A DNA stretch of 64,000 nt from Methylomagnum ishizawai (GTDB taxonomy: Bacteria > Pseudomonadota > Gammaproteobacteria > Methylococcales > Methylococcaceae), in assembly GCF_019670005.1 (NCBI RefSeq), contig NZ_AP019783.1:3622150-3686149 (forward strand). Reading direction: 5' to 3'. The notes beneath the pieces were generated by a model. The model had not been told where the DNA came from, did no database searches, and worked only from the letters and a program-made list of their open reading frames with translations. The first letter of the stretch is position 1. Each line of letters starts with the position of its first letter. This document shows, one piece after another, positions 29,086 through 39,028 of this stretch. The translations under genes were made by a program, and so were the position numbers.

Positions 29086-31152
29086 ATGCTCGACAACATG
29101 AAAATCCGCTCGAAACTGGCGATGGGTTTCGGCGCGCTCCTGCTCTTCGGAGCCTTGATCGCCACGGCGGGGATATGGCGCTTGCTGGAACTGCAAGCCG
29201 ATTTCCAAGCCTTGTCCGGGCCGATCCTGGCCCGCGAACGGCTGGCCCACCAAGGCTTGGGCCAACTGGGCAACGGGGTGCATTACTTCAAAAACGCCAT
29301 CCTGCGGGGCAAGGACTATCCGGCGAGATTCGAGGCGGCGATGGCCGGCATCGAGCAAGCGGCCCACGATTACCGGCTGGGCACCGAACCCGGCCCGGAA
29401 GAACTCGCCTTGCTCGAAGCCGTCGGCCAAGGCCTCAAGCAATACCGGAACGCCATGGCCACCGTGGTGGAAATGCTCGCCAAGAACGCGGCCCCGGCCC
29501 AAATCGACAACAGCGTCGCGGGCGCCGACAAACCCCTGGCGGCGGCGCTGGAAAAACTCGTGGCCATCAATATCGAGCGCGGCACCCACAGCCAACGGCA
29601 ATTCAACCAACAACTCGGCACCGGCATCGAACTCTTGCTGGGCATCATGGCGCTGATGATCGCGCTGGGCTTATTCATGGCGAAAACCATCATCGCCAAT
29701 ATCACCCGGCCCTTGGCGCGGGCGGTCGAGCTTGCCCAAGGCATGGCCGCCGGGAAGATCGGGCAAGCCCCGTCCCATTCCCCCGGCCGGGACGAAACCG
29801 CCGAACTGCTCGCGGCCATGACGAGCATGGCCGATACCCTCAAAAGCTTTGCCGCCGCCCAGTTCGACAACGTCAAGAAGCACGCCGCCGGGGAGTTGGA
29901 CGACCAGATCGACGCCGGGCGGTTTCCGGGCCTCTATGGGCAAATGGCCCGTTCGATCAACGACCTGGTGCAATCGCATATCGCGGTGAAAAAGCGGGTG
30001 GTCGAGGTGGTGAAGTGCTATGCCCAAGGCGACCTGAGCGTGGACATGGACCGCCTGCCCGGCCAAAAACGCGAAATCACCGACGCCATCGACGGTGTGA
30101 AAGCCAGCCTGCAAGCGATCAACCGCGAAATAAAAACCCTGGCGCGCTCGGCGGTGAACGGCGATTTCACGGTGCGGGGGCGGGCCGACCAATACCGCCA
30201 CGAATTCCGCGAGATGGTGGAAGGGCTGAACGCGCTGATGGAGGTCAGCGACCGGGGCCTGGCCGAGGTTTCGCGGGTTCTGGGCGCCTTGGCGGAAGGC
30301 GACCTGACCCAGCGCATCGACGGCGATTACCGGGGCACTTTCGGCCAATTGCGGGACGCTTCCAACGCCACGGTGGCGCGGCTCAGGGAAATGGTGGAGC
30401 GCATCCAGGAAGCCAGCCAGTCCGTCAACAACGCCGCCCAGGAAATCGCCGCCGGGAACGCCGACCTATCGCGCCGCACCGAGGAACAAGCCAGCAGCCT
30501 GGACGAAATCTCCAGCGCGATGGAGCGGCTCAACGCCACCGTGACCGCCAACGCCAGCGGCGCCGGCCAGGCCAACGTCCTGGTCCAGCACGCCAACGGG
30601 GCGGTCGAACAAGGCGGCGACGCGGTGGGACGCCTGGTCGCGGCCATGGGCGAAATCCAGGAACGCTCGCGCAAGATCGCGGAGATTACCGGGGTCATCG
30701 ACGGCATCGCTTTCCAGACCAATATCCTGGCCCTGAACGCCACGGTCGAAGCGGCGCGGGCGGGCGAACAAGGCCGCGGCTTCGCCGTGGTCGCCAACGA
30801 AGTGCGGAGCCTGGCCCAGCGCAGCGCCACCGCCGCCAAGGAAATCAAGGGCTTGATCGCCTCCTCGGCGGAAAAGGTGGAAACCGGCGTGGCGCAGGCC
30901 ACCCAGGCCGGCGGGGCCATGGAAGAAGTGGTGGGCGGTTTTGGCCGGGTGACGGCGTTGATGGAGGAAATCTCCACCGCCAGCCAGGACCAAGCCCACG
31001 GCATCGGGCAGATCGCCCAGGCCATAGACCAGATGGATAAAATGACCCAACACAACGCCGCCCTGGTGGAAGAAGCCGCCGCCGCCGCGGAATCCCTGGG
31101 AGAGCAGGCCCAGGGACTGGTCGAGGCGATGAGCGCCTTCAAGCTGGCCTAG
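29086..31152 (+). CDS. Methyl-accepting chemotaxis protein
   Basis: A 688-residue inner-membrane chemoreceptor. TM1 is at residues 11-31 ([20 protein letters not shown]). A helical periplasmic sensor of about 145 residues follows, then TM2 near 178-200 ([20 protein letters not shown]). Several HAMP-like repeats follow over residues 200-450 ([17 protein letters not shown], and two [20 protein letters not shown]-type segments). The cytoplasmic hairpin tip reads [20 protein letters not shown]. The poly-HAMP array between membrane and kinase-control domain is longer than in classical Tar/Tsr. The start at 29086 has an AGGAG site; a longer frame from 29026 is unlikely. The ligand is unknown. Confidence 0.94.
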   Translation: MLDNMKIRSKLAMGFGALLLFGALIATAGIWRLLELQADFQALSGPILARERLAHQGLGQLGNGVHYFKNAILRGKDYPARFEAAMAGIEQAAHDYRLGTEPGPEELALLEAVGQGLKQYRNAMATVVEMLAKNAAPAQIDNSVAGADKPLAAALEKLVAINIERGTHSQRQFNQQLGTGIELLLGIMALMIALGLFMAKTIIANITRPLARAVELAQGMAAGKIGQAPSHSPGRDETAELLAAMTSMADTLKSFAAAQFDNVKKHAAGELDDQIDAGRFPGLYGQMARSINDLVQSHIAVKKRVVEVVKCYAQGDLSVDMDRLPGQKREITDAIDGVKASLQAINREIKTLARSAVNGDFTVRGRADQYRHEFREMVEGLNALMEVSDRGLAEVSRVLGALAEGDLTQRIDGDYRGTFGQLRDASNATVARLREMVERIQEASQSVNNAAQEIAAGNADLSRRTEEQASSLDEISSAMERLNATVTANASGAGQANVLVQHANGAVEQGGDAVGRLVAAMGEIQERSRKIAEITGVIDGIAFQTNILALNATVEAARAGEQGRGFAVVANEVRSLAQRSATAAKEIKGLIASSAEKVETGVAQATQAGGAMEEVVGGFGRVTALMEEISTASQDQAHGIGQIAQAIDQMDKMTQHNAALVEEAAAAAESLGEQAQGLVEAMSAFKLA

Positions 31153-31165
31153 GGGGGCGGCATGG

Positions 31166-31186
31166 GAGGCTTGAGGCTTGAGGCTT
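31166..31186. repeat. Three-copy 7-bp direct repeat
   Basis: The unit GAGGCTT is repeated three times head to tail just after the chemoreceptor stop. It is short and probably without function, but could vary by slippage. Confidence 0.8.
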
Positions 31187-31382
31187 GACGCCCACGGCCT
31201 CCAGTCCCGTTCCATGTCCCCTGCAAGCGCTGTCGCCCAAACCTATCGAAATCCTCCCTCCGCGGTAAAATCGCCCCCTTCGCCCCGTCCACCCCGCCGC
31301 AGCGCGGGCCGGACCGCCGGGCGGCCCAACACCACCCCCCGCAAGGATCCTCAAAAATAAACAACCCTCAGGGTGCGATAAC

Positions 31383-33395
31383 ATGGCTAAAAATCTAGGT
31401 TTGATCGATACCGCCAACAACGACCTGCCGGGCCTCGCCAGCGGCCTTGGCATATTAGCCGGAACCTATATCGGTACCGGGATACTGGAAAGCATCCCCA
31501 ACAGCGCGTCCAGCGACGTGATCGATTATTACAGCTTCCAATTCAACGGCACCGCCCCCATCAATAGCTATATCGAGTTGAATTCGCCCGATGTGGTGAA
31601 TATCAAGGCCCATTACGCCATGACCCTATACCGCTACGACGCGCAAAGCGATAAGTATGTGGAAGTGGCCGACAATTACCAGCTCCCGAACTCCCCCTAT
31701 ACCTATCGCATCGACCTGGCCGGCCTGGCGGCGGGTAAATATGTGGTCGGCGTCACCGGGGCCAAATGGTCGTTCGCCAGCTCGGCCACGGGACTCTACG
31801 AACTCAGGGTTTCGGTGCCCTCGCCCACCCAACCCGGCACCGTCATCAACGGCAACGACTCGGCCAATTCGCTGCTCGGCACCAACGATGAAAATACCAT
31901 CAACGCCAAAGGCGGCAACGACACCATCAATGGCGGTGCCGGCGACGATACGATCTATGGCGGGAACGGCAACGATAACCTCACCGGCGGCTTGAACAGC
32001 GACGTCCTCGACGGTGGCAGCGGACTCGACAAGGTGATCGAATCCGGCAATCTGGCGAAATTCATACTCGGCAATAACAGCCTGGTGGGGAACGGCGTCG
32101 ATGTCCTGCTGAATATCGAACAGGCGGTATTGACCGGCGGCGATACCTGGAACCTGCTGGATGCCTCGGCCTTCACCCTGGGCTCCGTCACCCTGGTCGG
32201 CGGCGGCAGCGACGATACCTTGCTGGGCGGGGCGGGCGCGGATAGCCTGCAAGGCGACGATGGTTTCGATATCCTCAACGGCGGCGCGGGCGCGGACAAG
32301 CTGGTGGGCGGGACCGGAGGCGATCTTTATATCGTCGACAATACCGGGGATATCGTGGTCGAAACCAGCACCTTCGGCTATGACCAAGTCGAATCTTCGG
32401 TTTCCTATACCTTGGGGAAAACCCTGGAGGCGTTGAAACTCACGGGTAGTGCCGCCATCAATGGCGCCGGCAACAGCCAGGATAACTATCTCACGGGCAA
32501 TAGCGCCGCCAATAGCCTCTCCGGCCTGGATGGGGACGATGTTCTGGACGGGGGCCAGGGTATAGACACCTTGGTCGGCGGGAACGGCGACGATACCTAT
32601 TACGTGGACACTCCCGGCGATATCGTGGTGGAGGAGGCTTCCGCCGGTCTCGATGTGGTCAATTCCTCCGCCAAAACCTACACCTTGGGCGATAACATAG
32701 AACAATTGGCCATTATCGGCAATGGTTTGGACGGTACCGGGAACTCGCTGAAAAACACCCTATCCGGCAATGGCCTGGGCAATAAATTATATGGTGGCCG
32801 TGGCGAAGATATCTTATATGGCTCCTACGGCGACGATACGCTGAAGGGCGGTATCAGCGACGATTTCCTATACGGCGGCGGAGACAATGACATACTGATG
32901 GGGGAGACCGCCAAGGATTATCTGGACGGGCAAGGCGGCAACGATAAGCTGAATGGCGGACCGGGCCAGGATTCCTATAGCGATTGGTCCGGGGCCAATA
33001 CCTATATCTTCCAGTTCAAGGAATCCTTGCTCAGCGCGCCCGATATTATCGATGGGTTTTCGGTGGGCGAGGATAAAATCGACCTGCTTTCCGTAAGCGG
33101 GGGCGCTTTGGCCAAGCCGGTCGCCTTCACCCGTGCGGCGGATCAAGATTTCAGCCCGTCGCTGGCGTCCATCAACCAAGTCTTCGCGGATGCCAATGGC
33201 AAGCTGGCGGGCAACCAACCCCTGGGCCTCAATAGCGCCGCCGTCGTCGACATCGGCGGGTATTACAACGCCTATGTGGTCGTCAACGACAATACCCCCG
33301 GTTTCCAAGCCGATACCGACCTGGTGTTCAAGATGGCGACTTTCGGGGATTTGCCGCCCGTCGGCGTGGTGGGGGTCGATCTGTTCTTCGCCTGA
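31383..33395 (+). CDS. RTX-type calcium-binding secreted protein
   Basis: A 670-residue acidic protein with no N-terminal signal peptide. Residues 25-135 look like a bacterial pre-peptidase (PPC) beta-sandwich (YYSFQFNGTAPINSYIEL). From about 155 onward come blocks of RTX nonapeptides (GGNDTINGGAGDDTIYGGNG, then GGAGADSLQGDDGFDILNGG and further runs to residue 525), which bind Ca2+ outside the cell. The C-terminal 140 residues have the DxF-x-L/GEDKIDLLSV shape of type I secretion substrates. The gene has noticeably lower GC than its neighbours (many ATA, AAT and TAT codons). No type I secretion ABC/HlyD pair is adjacent. No catalytic domain was recognised, so an adhesin or surface-layer role is more likely than an enzyme. 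Confidence 0.9.
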   Translation: MAKNLGLIDTANNDLPGLASGLGILAGTYIGTGILESIPNSASSDVIDYYSFQFNGTAPINSYIELNSPDVVNIKAHYAMTLYRYDAQSDKYVEVADNYQLPNSPYTYRIDLAGLAAGKYVVGVTGAKWSFASSATGLYELRVSVPSPTQPGTVINGNDSANSLLGTNDENTINAKGGNDTINGGAGDDTIYGGNGNDNLTGGLNSDVLDGGSGLDKVIESGNLAKFILGNNSLVGNGVDVLLNIEQAVLTGGDTWNLLDASAFTLGSVTLVGGGSDDTLLGGAGADSLQGDDGFDILNGGAGADKLVGGTGGDLYIVDNTGDIVVETSTFGYDQVESSVSYTLGKTLEALKLTGSAAINGAGNSQDNYLTGNSAANSLSGLDGDDVLDGGQGIDTLVGGNGDDTYYVDTPGDIVVEEASAGLDVVNSSAKTYTLGDNIEQLAIIGNGLDGTGNSLKNTLSGNGLGNKLYGGRGEDILYGSYGDDTLKGGISDDFLYGGGDNDILMGETAKDYLDGQGGNDKLNGGPGQDSYSDWSGANTYIFQFKESLLSAPDIIDGFSVGEDKIDLLSVSGGALAKPVAFTRAADQDFSPSLASINQVFADANGKLAGNQPLGLNSAAVVDIGGYYNAYVVVNDNTPGFQADTDLVFKMATFGDLPPVGVVGVDLFFA

Positions 33396-33594
33396 ACCAC
33401 GTTTGGCAACGCAAAGCGCGGTCGGCCCCCCCGCCGCGCTTCGCCTCCCACCCTTCCCGAACCATTCCCCACAGAAAACAACCGCTTGCCCCATGAAAGG
33501 GCCGCCCCTTGGCGCGGCCTCGGGGAGCGGGCCGAAACAATCAGCGCCAAACCGGACAGCAGCATCCCCCCAATCGAAATAGTCCCGGTGTTCT

Positions 33595-33622
33595 AATAAG
33601 CCTTGCCATGAGGCTTTATTTC
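33595..33622 (+). terminator. Possible intrinsic terminator after the RTX gene
   Basis: A six-base stem AAGCCT/AGGCTT with a seven-base loop is followed by TATTTC. It lies 200 bp after the RTX stop and 17 bp before the next gene. The short stem makes this uncertain. Confidence 0.35.
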
Positions 33623-33638
33623 ATATCGCGAGGCTACC

Positions 33639-33920
33639 ATGACCGAATCCAGCAAAGACCTAGGGATCGCCACCGCCCTGCTGACCCGCTTCACCACCCA
33701 GCGCCTGCCCAAAGCCCTGGCGCTCAAGGACAAGGTCGATCAAGGCGGCAAACTCGACGAATGGGATATCGCCTTCCTGCGCGAGGTGTTCGCCGACGCC
33801 GAGCAGATCATGCCCATGGTGGACCGGCATCCCGAATACCAAGCGCTCTGCGCCCAGGCGGTCTCGCTCTACCACACCATCACCGAGCGGGCCTTGGCGA
33901 ACGAACAAACACCGGGCTAA
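33639..33920 (+). CDS. Small conserved-looking protein upstream of transaldolase
   Basis: A 93-residue cytosolic protein with mostly helical, charged sequence (TESSKDLGIATALLTRFTTQRLP and LDEWDIAFLREVFADAEQIM). No family is recognised. It ends 27 bp before the transaldolase gene, so it is probably co-transcribed. The acidic stretch DEWDIAFLREVFADAEQI resembles a helical pair without an obvious EF loop. Codon usage is typical of the window, supporting a true gene. Confidence 0.7.
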   Translation: MTESSKDLGIATALLTRFTTQRLPKALALKDKVDQGGKLDEWDIAFLREVFADAEQIMPMVDRHPEYQALCAQAVSLYHTITERALANEQTPG

Positions 33921-33947
33921 ACCACCCCACTCACGAGGATTCAGGCT

Positions 33948-35132
33948 ATGGGCAATCTCTTGGAACAATTGCGCGGCATGACCGTCGTGGTCGCCGATAC
34001 CGGCGACCTGGAAGCCATCCGCAACTTCACCCCCCGCGACGCCACCACCAACCCTTCCCTGATCGCCGCCGCCGCGCAGATGCCGGAATACCGCGCGGTG
34101 GTGGACGACACCTTGCTGAAGGCCAGGGAGGCCCTGGGACCGGACGCCGAACGCGCCCAGGTCGTGGCCCTGGCCTTCGACCGGCTGGCCATCGCCTTCG
34201 GCCTGCGTATCCTGGACATCGTGCCGGGCCGGGTTTCGACCGAGGTGGACGCCCGCTTGTCCTACGACACCGCCGCCACGGTGGCGAAAGCCCGCGACCT
34301 GATGGCCCAGTACGCGGCGGCGGGCATCGACCGCTCGCGGGTGCTCATCAAGATCGCCGCGACCTGGGAAGGCATCCGCGCCGCCGAGCAATTGGAGCGC
34401 GAAGGCATCCATTGCAACCTCACCCTGATGTTCGGCCTGCACCAGGCCATCGCCTGCGCCGAGGCGGGCGTCACCTTGATCTCGCCCTTCGTGGGCCGCA
34501 TCCTCGATTGGTATAGGAAGGAAACCGGCCAGGACTACGCCCCCGCCGACGACCCCGGCGTGGTGTCGGTGACGCGCATCTACAACTATTACAAAAAATT
34601 CGGCTACAAGACCGAAGTCATGGGCGCGAGCTTCCGCAACCTGGGCGAAATCGTCGAACTGGCCGGCTGCGATCTCCTGACCATTTCCCCGGCCCTGCTC
34701 AAGCAACTGGAAACCGGCGACGGACCCTTGCCGCGCAAGCTCGACCCCAGCGCCGCCGCCGACCTGGATATCGCCCCCATCCCCATGGACCTGGCCACGT
34801 TCGAGCGGATGCACGCCGCCGACCGCATGGCCAGCGACAAGCTCAGCGAGGGCATCCGGGGCTTCACCAAGGCGCTGGAAAGCACCGAGGCCTTGTTATC
34901 GGCGCGGCTGGCCCAGATCGAGGACGGCGCGGCCCTGGGCAAGGTGGTGTCGGAAGGGATGTTCGGACTCTACGACCACGACGGCGACGGCTATGTGACC
35001 CGCGAGGAATGGCTGGGCACCGATGCCGTGTTCGACGCCATGGACGCCGACCACGACGGCAGGATCAGCCTGGCGGAAATGGGCGTGGCCCTGGGAGCCA
35101 TCGTGCATTGGGCGGCGGCGCGGGCCGCTTGA
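33948..35132 (+). CDS. tal: Transaldolase with C-terminal EF-hand pair
   Basis: A 394-residue fusion. Residues 1-318 are a class I transaldolase: TTNPSLI at 33-39, Schiff-base K135 in [21 protein letters not shown] at 157-164 and [11 protein letters not shown] at 179-189. It moves a dihydroxyacetone unit between sugar phosphates in the pentose phosphate or ribulose monophosphate cycle. Residues 340-380 add two canonical 12-residue EF loops: D343[11 protein letters not shown]354 and D366[11 protein letters not shown]377. This arrangement is known as a transaldolase/EF-hand family but is rare. Ca2+ regulation is inferred. In a methanotroph it could serve formaldehyde assimilation. Confidence 0.95.
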   Translation: MGNLLEQLRGMTVVVADTGDLEAIRNFTPRDATTNPSLIAAAAQMPEYRAVVDDTLLKAREALGPDAERAQVVALAFDRLAIAFGLRILDIVPGRVSTEVDARLSYDTAATVAKARDLMAQYAAAGIDRSRVLIKIAATWEGIRAAEQLEREGIHCNLTLMFGLHQAIACAEAGVTLISPFVGRILDWYRKETGQDYAPADDPGVVSVTRIYNYYKKFGYKTEVMGASFRNLGEIVELAGCDLLTISPALLKQLETGDGPLPRKLDPSAAADLDIAPIPMDLATFERMHAADRMASDKLSEGIRGFTKALESTEALLSARLAQIEDGAALGKVVSEGMFGLYDHDGDGYVTREEWLGTDAVFDAMDADHDGRISLAEMGVALGAIVHWAAARAA

Positions 35133-35381
35133 ATCCCGGCGGCAACGGAAGCCTGGGGGGCCGGGCTTCCACTCCAGCGGATACGGGCGGGAATCCCAGC
35201 GTCCACCAAGAGGGAACTGGACGGATGCGCGGCTTTCCCGCACAATAACTTCGGTTTTAAGGCATACCGGTATCATCAATTCACCTTATCCCGGCCCGAT
35301 AAGGTCCATCCCAAACGCGGCAACCGGCTTCCCGGCCCGGCGACCCAGCCTCCCCGTCCCATCCTCCACCCAAAACAGACC

Positions 35382-37403
35382 TTGAACAACCAAACCACCG
35401 AGTTCAACGACCTCCCGCGTGCGCCCATGGCGGCTCCGGCCCATGGCCCGGAGCGGGAGGCCGGACGGCGCGCCTTGTCGCGCCTCCTGGAACTACAGGG
35501 CGGCAACGGCGATTGGGAAGGCGAAATGGTCTGGTGCACCATGATCCTGGCCCAGACCGTCATCGTCCGCGCCGTGGCGGGCCGTCCCTATTCCGAGGAC
35601 GAACGCGCCCGCATCGTCCGCCATTTCGCCCATTACCAGGACGCCGAGGGCGCTTGGGGGATGCATCCCGAATCGCCGGGGTATGTCTTCTTCACCGCCC
35701 TGGCCTATGTGGCGCTGCGTATCCTGGGGCTCTCCGCCGACGATCCCATGCTGGTCCGCGCCCGGACTTGGCTGCACGCCCAGCCCGGCGGGGTGAAGGG
35801 GATTCCGACCTGGGGGAAATTCTGGCTGGCGCTGCTCGGCCTCTACGACTACGCGGGGCTCAACTCGGTCCCGCCGGAGTTGTTCATCCTGCCGCAATGG
35901 CTGCCGTTCCATCCCCGCCGCTTCTATTGCCATACCCGTTTGATCTACCTGGGGATCGCCTATCTGTTCGGGGTGCGCTTCGTCGCGCCCTTGCCGGATG
36001 GGCTGCGGGAGCAACTCCGGGCCGAACTCTATACGGAACCCTACGCCAGCATCGATTTCGCCCAGTTGCGCCATAGCCTCGCGCCGGGCGATGTCCATGT
36101 GCCCATCAGCCCCTTGCTGCGGACGATCTACGACGGGCTGGCCCTCTACGAGCGCTGGCATCTCAAAGCCTTACGGCGCAAGGCGCTGGCGGCCTGCTTC
36201 GAGCGCATCCTGTACGAGCAGCGCACCACCCGCTACCAAGGCATCTCCCCAGTCAACGGCCTGTTGAATTGCCTCGCCATTTTCGCCCATGATCCGCAAC
36301 ATCACGAATTGCAAGCCAGCCTAGCCGGGGCCGAAGCTTGGCGTTGGGAAGACGAGGTGGAAGGCATCCGCTATGTCGGGGCGCGTTCCAACACCTGGGA
36401 TACCGCCTTCGTGGTGCAGGCGTTCATGGAAGCGCCCGGCACGGTGCCCGGATCGGTGGACGCCATGGACCGGGCGGTCGGCTTCTTCAAGCAGGCCCAG
36501 ATGACCGAGGAATTGCCCGATGACCGGAACTATTGGCGGGATACGGCGGTGGGGGGCTGGTGCTTCTCCGATGGCCAGCACCGCTGGCCGGTCAGCGATT
36601 GCACCGCCGAGGCCGTGAGCGCCCTGTTGGCCTTGCGCGAACGCCCCGAATATCGGGACGTCCAGCCCTTCGCGCCGGAACGGCTGGGGCAGGCCGTGGC
36701 CTTCATCCTGTCGCGCCAGAACGCCGACGGCGGTTTCGGCACCTATGAACGCCGCCGCGCCGGGAAATTGCTGGAAGCGATCAATCCCTCCGAGATGTTC
36801 GGCCAGTGCATGACCGAGTTGTCCTATATCGAATGCACCGCCTCGTCGCTGGCGGCTTTGGCCGATTACCGCAAGCACCACCCCGACCCGACCGGAACCA
36901 TCGACCGGGCCATCGCCCGCGCGGTCGCCCTGCTCCGGTCCGCCCAATTGCCCGACGGCGCCTATGCCGGGTTCTGGGGCATCAATTACACCTACGCGAT
37001 TTTCCATGTCGCCAAGGGCTTGCGGGCAGCGGACATCCCGGCCGGCGACCCCGCCCTGCAAGCCGCCGCCCTTTGGCTGGTCGGCAAGCAACGCGCCGAC
37101 GGCGGTTGGGGCGAGCATTATTCCAGTTGCCTCGAAGGCCGCTATATCGAGCATTCCCATAGCCAGGTGGTGATGACCAGTTGGGCGCTGCTGGCCTTGC
37201 TGGATATCCTGCCACCGGACCATCCCGCGATTGCCCAGGGCGTCGCCTGGCTCGTCGGCCAGCAACAAGCCGACGGCGATTGGCCGCGCCAAGGCGTGAA
37301 CGGGGTGTTCTTCGGCGCGGCCATGCTCGATTACCGGCTTTACCACACGTACTTCCCGGCCTGGGCCCTGGCCCGCCATGCCCGGCTCCACGGGACGCGC
37401 TAA
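35382..37403 (+). CDS. osc: Oxidosqualene cyclase (lanosterol synthase-type)
   Basis: A 673-residue triterpene cyclase. The catalytic acid motif reads VSDCTAE (Asp near residue 406), the oxidosqualene cyclase motif, instead of the DxDD motif of squalene-hopene cyclases. The C-terminus matches lanosterol synthases: GGWGEHYSSCLEGRYIEHSH and GDWPRQGVNGVFFGAAMLDY. QW repeats are scattered along the chain. It cyclises 2,3-oxidosqualene to a protosterol such as lanosterol; the product cannot be fixed without structural comparison. The start is a TTG at 35382; the first ATG is at 35427 and gives a protein 15 residues shorter, without a clear ribosome binding site for either. Downstream, 156 bp away, is the squalene monooxygenase that supplies its substrate. 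Confidence 0.93.
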   Translation: MNNQTTEFNDLPRAPMAAPAHGPEREAGRRALSRLLELQGGNGDWEGEMVWCTMILAQTVIVRAVAGRPYSEDERARIVRHFAHYQDAEGAWGMHPESPGYVFFTALAYVALRILGLSADDPMLVRARTWLHAQPGGVKGIPTWGKFWLALLGLYDYAGLNSVPPELFILPQWLPFHPRRFYCHTRLIYLGIAYLFGVRFVAPLPDGLREQLRAELYTEPYASIDFAQLRHSLAPGDVHVPISPLLRTIYDGLALYERWHLKALRRKALAACFERILYEQRTTRYQGISPVNGLLNCLAIFAHDPQHHELQASLAGAEAWRWEDEVEGIRYVGARSNTWDTAFVVQAFMEAPGTVPGSVDAMDRAVGFFKQAQMTEELPDDRNYWRDTAVGGWCFSDGQHRWPVSDCTAEAVSALLALRERPEYRDVQPFAPERLGQAVAFILSRQNADGGFGTYERRRAGKLLEAINPSEMFGQCMTELSYIECTASSLAALADYRKHHPDPTGTIDRAIARAVALLRSAQLPDGAYAGFWGINYTYAIFHVAKGLRAADIPAGDPALQAAALWLVGKQRADGGWGEHYSSCLEGRYIEHSHSQVVMTSWALLALLDILPPDHPAIAQGVAWLVGQQQADGDWPRQGVNGVFFGAAMLDYRLYHTYFPAWALARHARLHGTR

Positions 37404-37559
37404 CTCACCGGACTTTGTTCGTGGTCAAGGCGGACACGGTGCGTCGCTAAGAAAATATCCGCCCCGGACGCCACCGGGCTGGCCTCGGGCAACGCTTTTC
37501 ACGGGCCGCCGGCTGGGCGGCCTTCGACCTCATTGTTTCATTGAATATCGGGATCGAAT

Positions 37560-38951
37560 ATGCAAGAAAAAGAAATGGTAGCGCGGCAGGACGTGGATGT
37601 TCTGATCGCGGGCGGAGGCATCGCCGGTTCGGCGGCGGCGGCGGCGCTCGCGCCCTTGGGGCTGAAGGTCTTGATCGTCGAGCCGGGTTCCGCCCATGGC
37701 CGGCGGCTGGCCGGGGAGTTGATCCATCCGCCGGGCATCAACGGCCTGCGCGAATTGGGCCTCCTCGATGGGGAACTGGATTTGGGAGCGCCGGTGCGGG
37801 GTTTCGCGGTGTTCCCGTTCGCGGGCGAAGAGCCCGTCACCGACGCCTGCGAATCCACCGTGCTGCTGCCCTACGACGAATCCCACGGCGTCGGCGGTAC
37901 CCACGGCCAAGCCATCGAACACCGCCTGCTCAAGGACCACCTATTGGACACGGTGCAGGGCTTCCCCGGCGTCACGGTCTGGTCCGGGGCGCGGGTCACG
38001 GAGATGGAAGAAGCCGCTCCGGGCCGCTATACCGCCCTGGTCCGCACCGAAGAGGGCGAGGTCCGGGTCGATGCCAAGCTGATGATCGGGGCCGACGGCC
38101 CGATGTCCCAGGTCCGCAAGATGATCGGCATCACCCATGTCACCCAGCGCTATTCCGGCATGATGGGGGTCGAGGTCGATGATATCCATCTGCCGCACAA
38201 GGGCTTCGGCAATATCTTCTTGAATCCGGCGGGCGTGTCCTACGCCTATGGCATCGGCGGGGGCCGGGCCAGGGTGATGTTCGAAATCCTCAAGGGGGCC
38301 GACGCCAAGGACTCGATCCAGACCCACCTGAACGCCTTCCCGCCCAGTTTCCGGCGCGACGTGGAGGCGGAACTGGCCGAGGGCAAACCCCTGGCCGCCG
38401 CCAATTACTGCATCATCCCGGCCCAGAGCGTGAAGCACAACATCGCCCTGGTCGGCGACGCCCGCGGTTGCTGCCATCCCCTGACCGCCTCCGGCATCAC
38501 TGCCGCCGTCAAGGACGCCCTGGTGCTGCGCGACGCCCTGCGCGCGGCCAAGCTGGATGTGCCCGCCGCCCTGCGCCAATACTCCCGCGTCTGCGCGAGG
38601 CTGCAACTCACCCGCCGCACCCTGGCGGAGGAACTGCGCGAGGCCTTCCTGGCCGAAACGCCGGAAGCCTTGTTGTTAAGCCAGTGCATCTTTTCCTACT
38701 GGCGGTCCAGCCCCAAGGGCCGGGTGCGTTCGATGGCGCTCCTGTCCTCGCTGGACAGCAGTATCTTCTCGCTGGCTTACCAATATGGCCTGGTCGCGCT
38801 GCAAGCCTTCCGCCTGTTGCCGGAATGGGTGCGGAACCAAACCCTCGGCGCTTGGCACCGGGGCGTGTTGCTGTTCCTGTACAAGAGCTTCAAGTTCCAG
38901 GAGGCGGCGCTGCGGCAGAGGTGGCGGGAATTGGGCGCTTACGCCGAATGA
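37560..38951 (+). CDS. sqmo: Squalene monooxygenase (epoxidase)
   Basis: A 463-residue flavoprotein monooxygenase. FAD-binding motifs: GxGxxG as VLIAGGGIAGSAAAAAL near residue 15, the DG motif in LMIGADGPMSQVRKM, and the GD motif in LVGDARGCCHPLTASGITAA. A hydrophobic C-terminal region (YGLVALQAFRLLPEWV) fits membrane association. It converts squalene to 2,3-oxidosqualene using O2. The substrate is assigned from the following facts: family motifs, position right after the oxidosqualene cyclase, and the known osc-sqmo pairing in Methylococcus. The start at 37560 is ATG; a second Met five codons on is possible. A strong intrinsic terminator follows the gene. Confidence 0.9.
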   Translation: MQEKEMVARQDVDVLIAGGGIAGSAAAAALAPLGLKVLIVEPGSAHGRRLAGELIHPPGINGLRELGLLDGELDLGAPVRGFAVFPFAGEEPVTDACESTVLLPYDESHGVGGTHGQAIEHRLLKDHLLDTVQGFPGVTVWSGARVTEMEEAAPGRYTALVRTEEGEVRVDAKLMIGADGPMSQVRKMIGITHVTQRYSGMMGVEVDDIHLPHKGFGNIFLNPAGVSYAYGIGGGRARVMFEILKGADAKDSIQTHLNAFPPSFRRDVEAELAEGKPLAAANYCIIPAQSVKHNIALVGDARGCCHPLTASGITAAVKDALVLRDALRAAKLDVPAALRQYSRVCARLQLTRRTLAEELREAFLAETPEALLLSQCIFSYWRSSPKGRVRSMALLSSLDSSIFSLAYQYGLVALQAFRLLPEWVRNQTLGAWHRGVLLFLYKSFKFQEAALRQRWRELGAYAE

Positions 38952-38973
38952 CCGGGCGAGCCCGATGGCATGG

Positions 38974-39000
38974 AAAAGGCCGCGTGAGCGGCCTTTTTTT
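38974..39000 (+). terminator. Intrinsic terminator after the sterol genes
   Basis: The stem GGCCGC/GCGGCC with loop GTGA is preceded by AAAA and followed by seven T residues. This is the clearest rho-independent terminator in the window, ending the osc-sqmo unit 22 bp after the stop. Confidence 0.93.
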
Positions 39001-39028
39001 GTGGGGGAAGGTGGGGAACCGGGTCGTC

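Noticed and set aside
35382-37403. Squalene-hopene cyclase as the product
   Set aside because: The cyclase lacks the DxDD acid motif and has VSDCTAE plus C-terminal blocks of lanosterol synthases, and it is followed by a squalene epoxidase.
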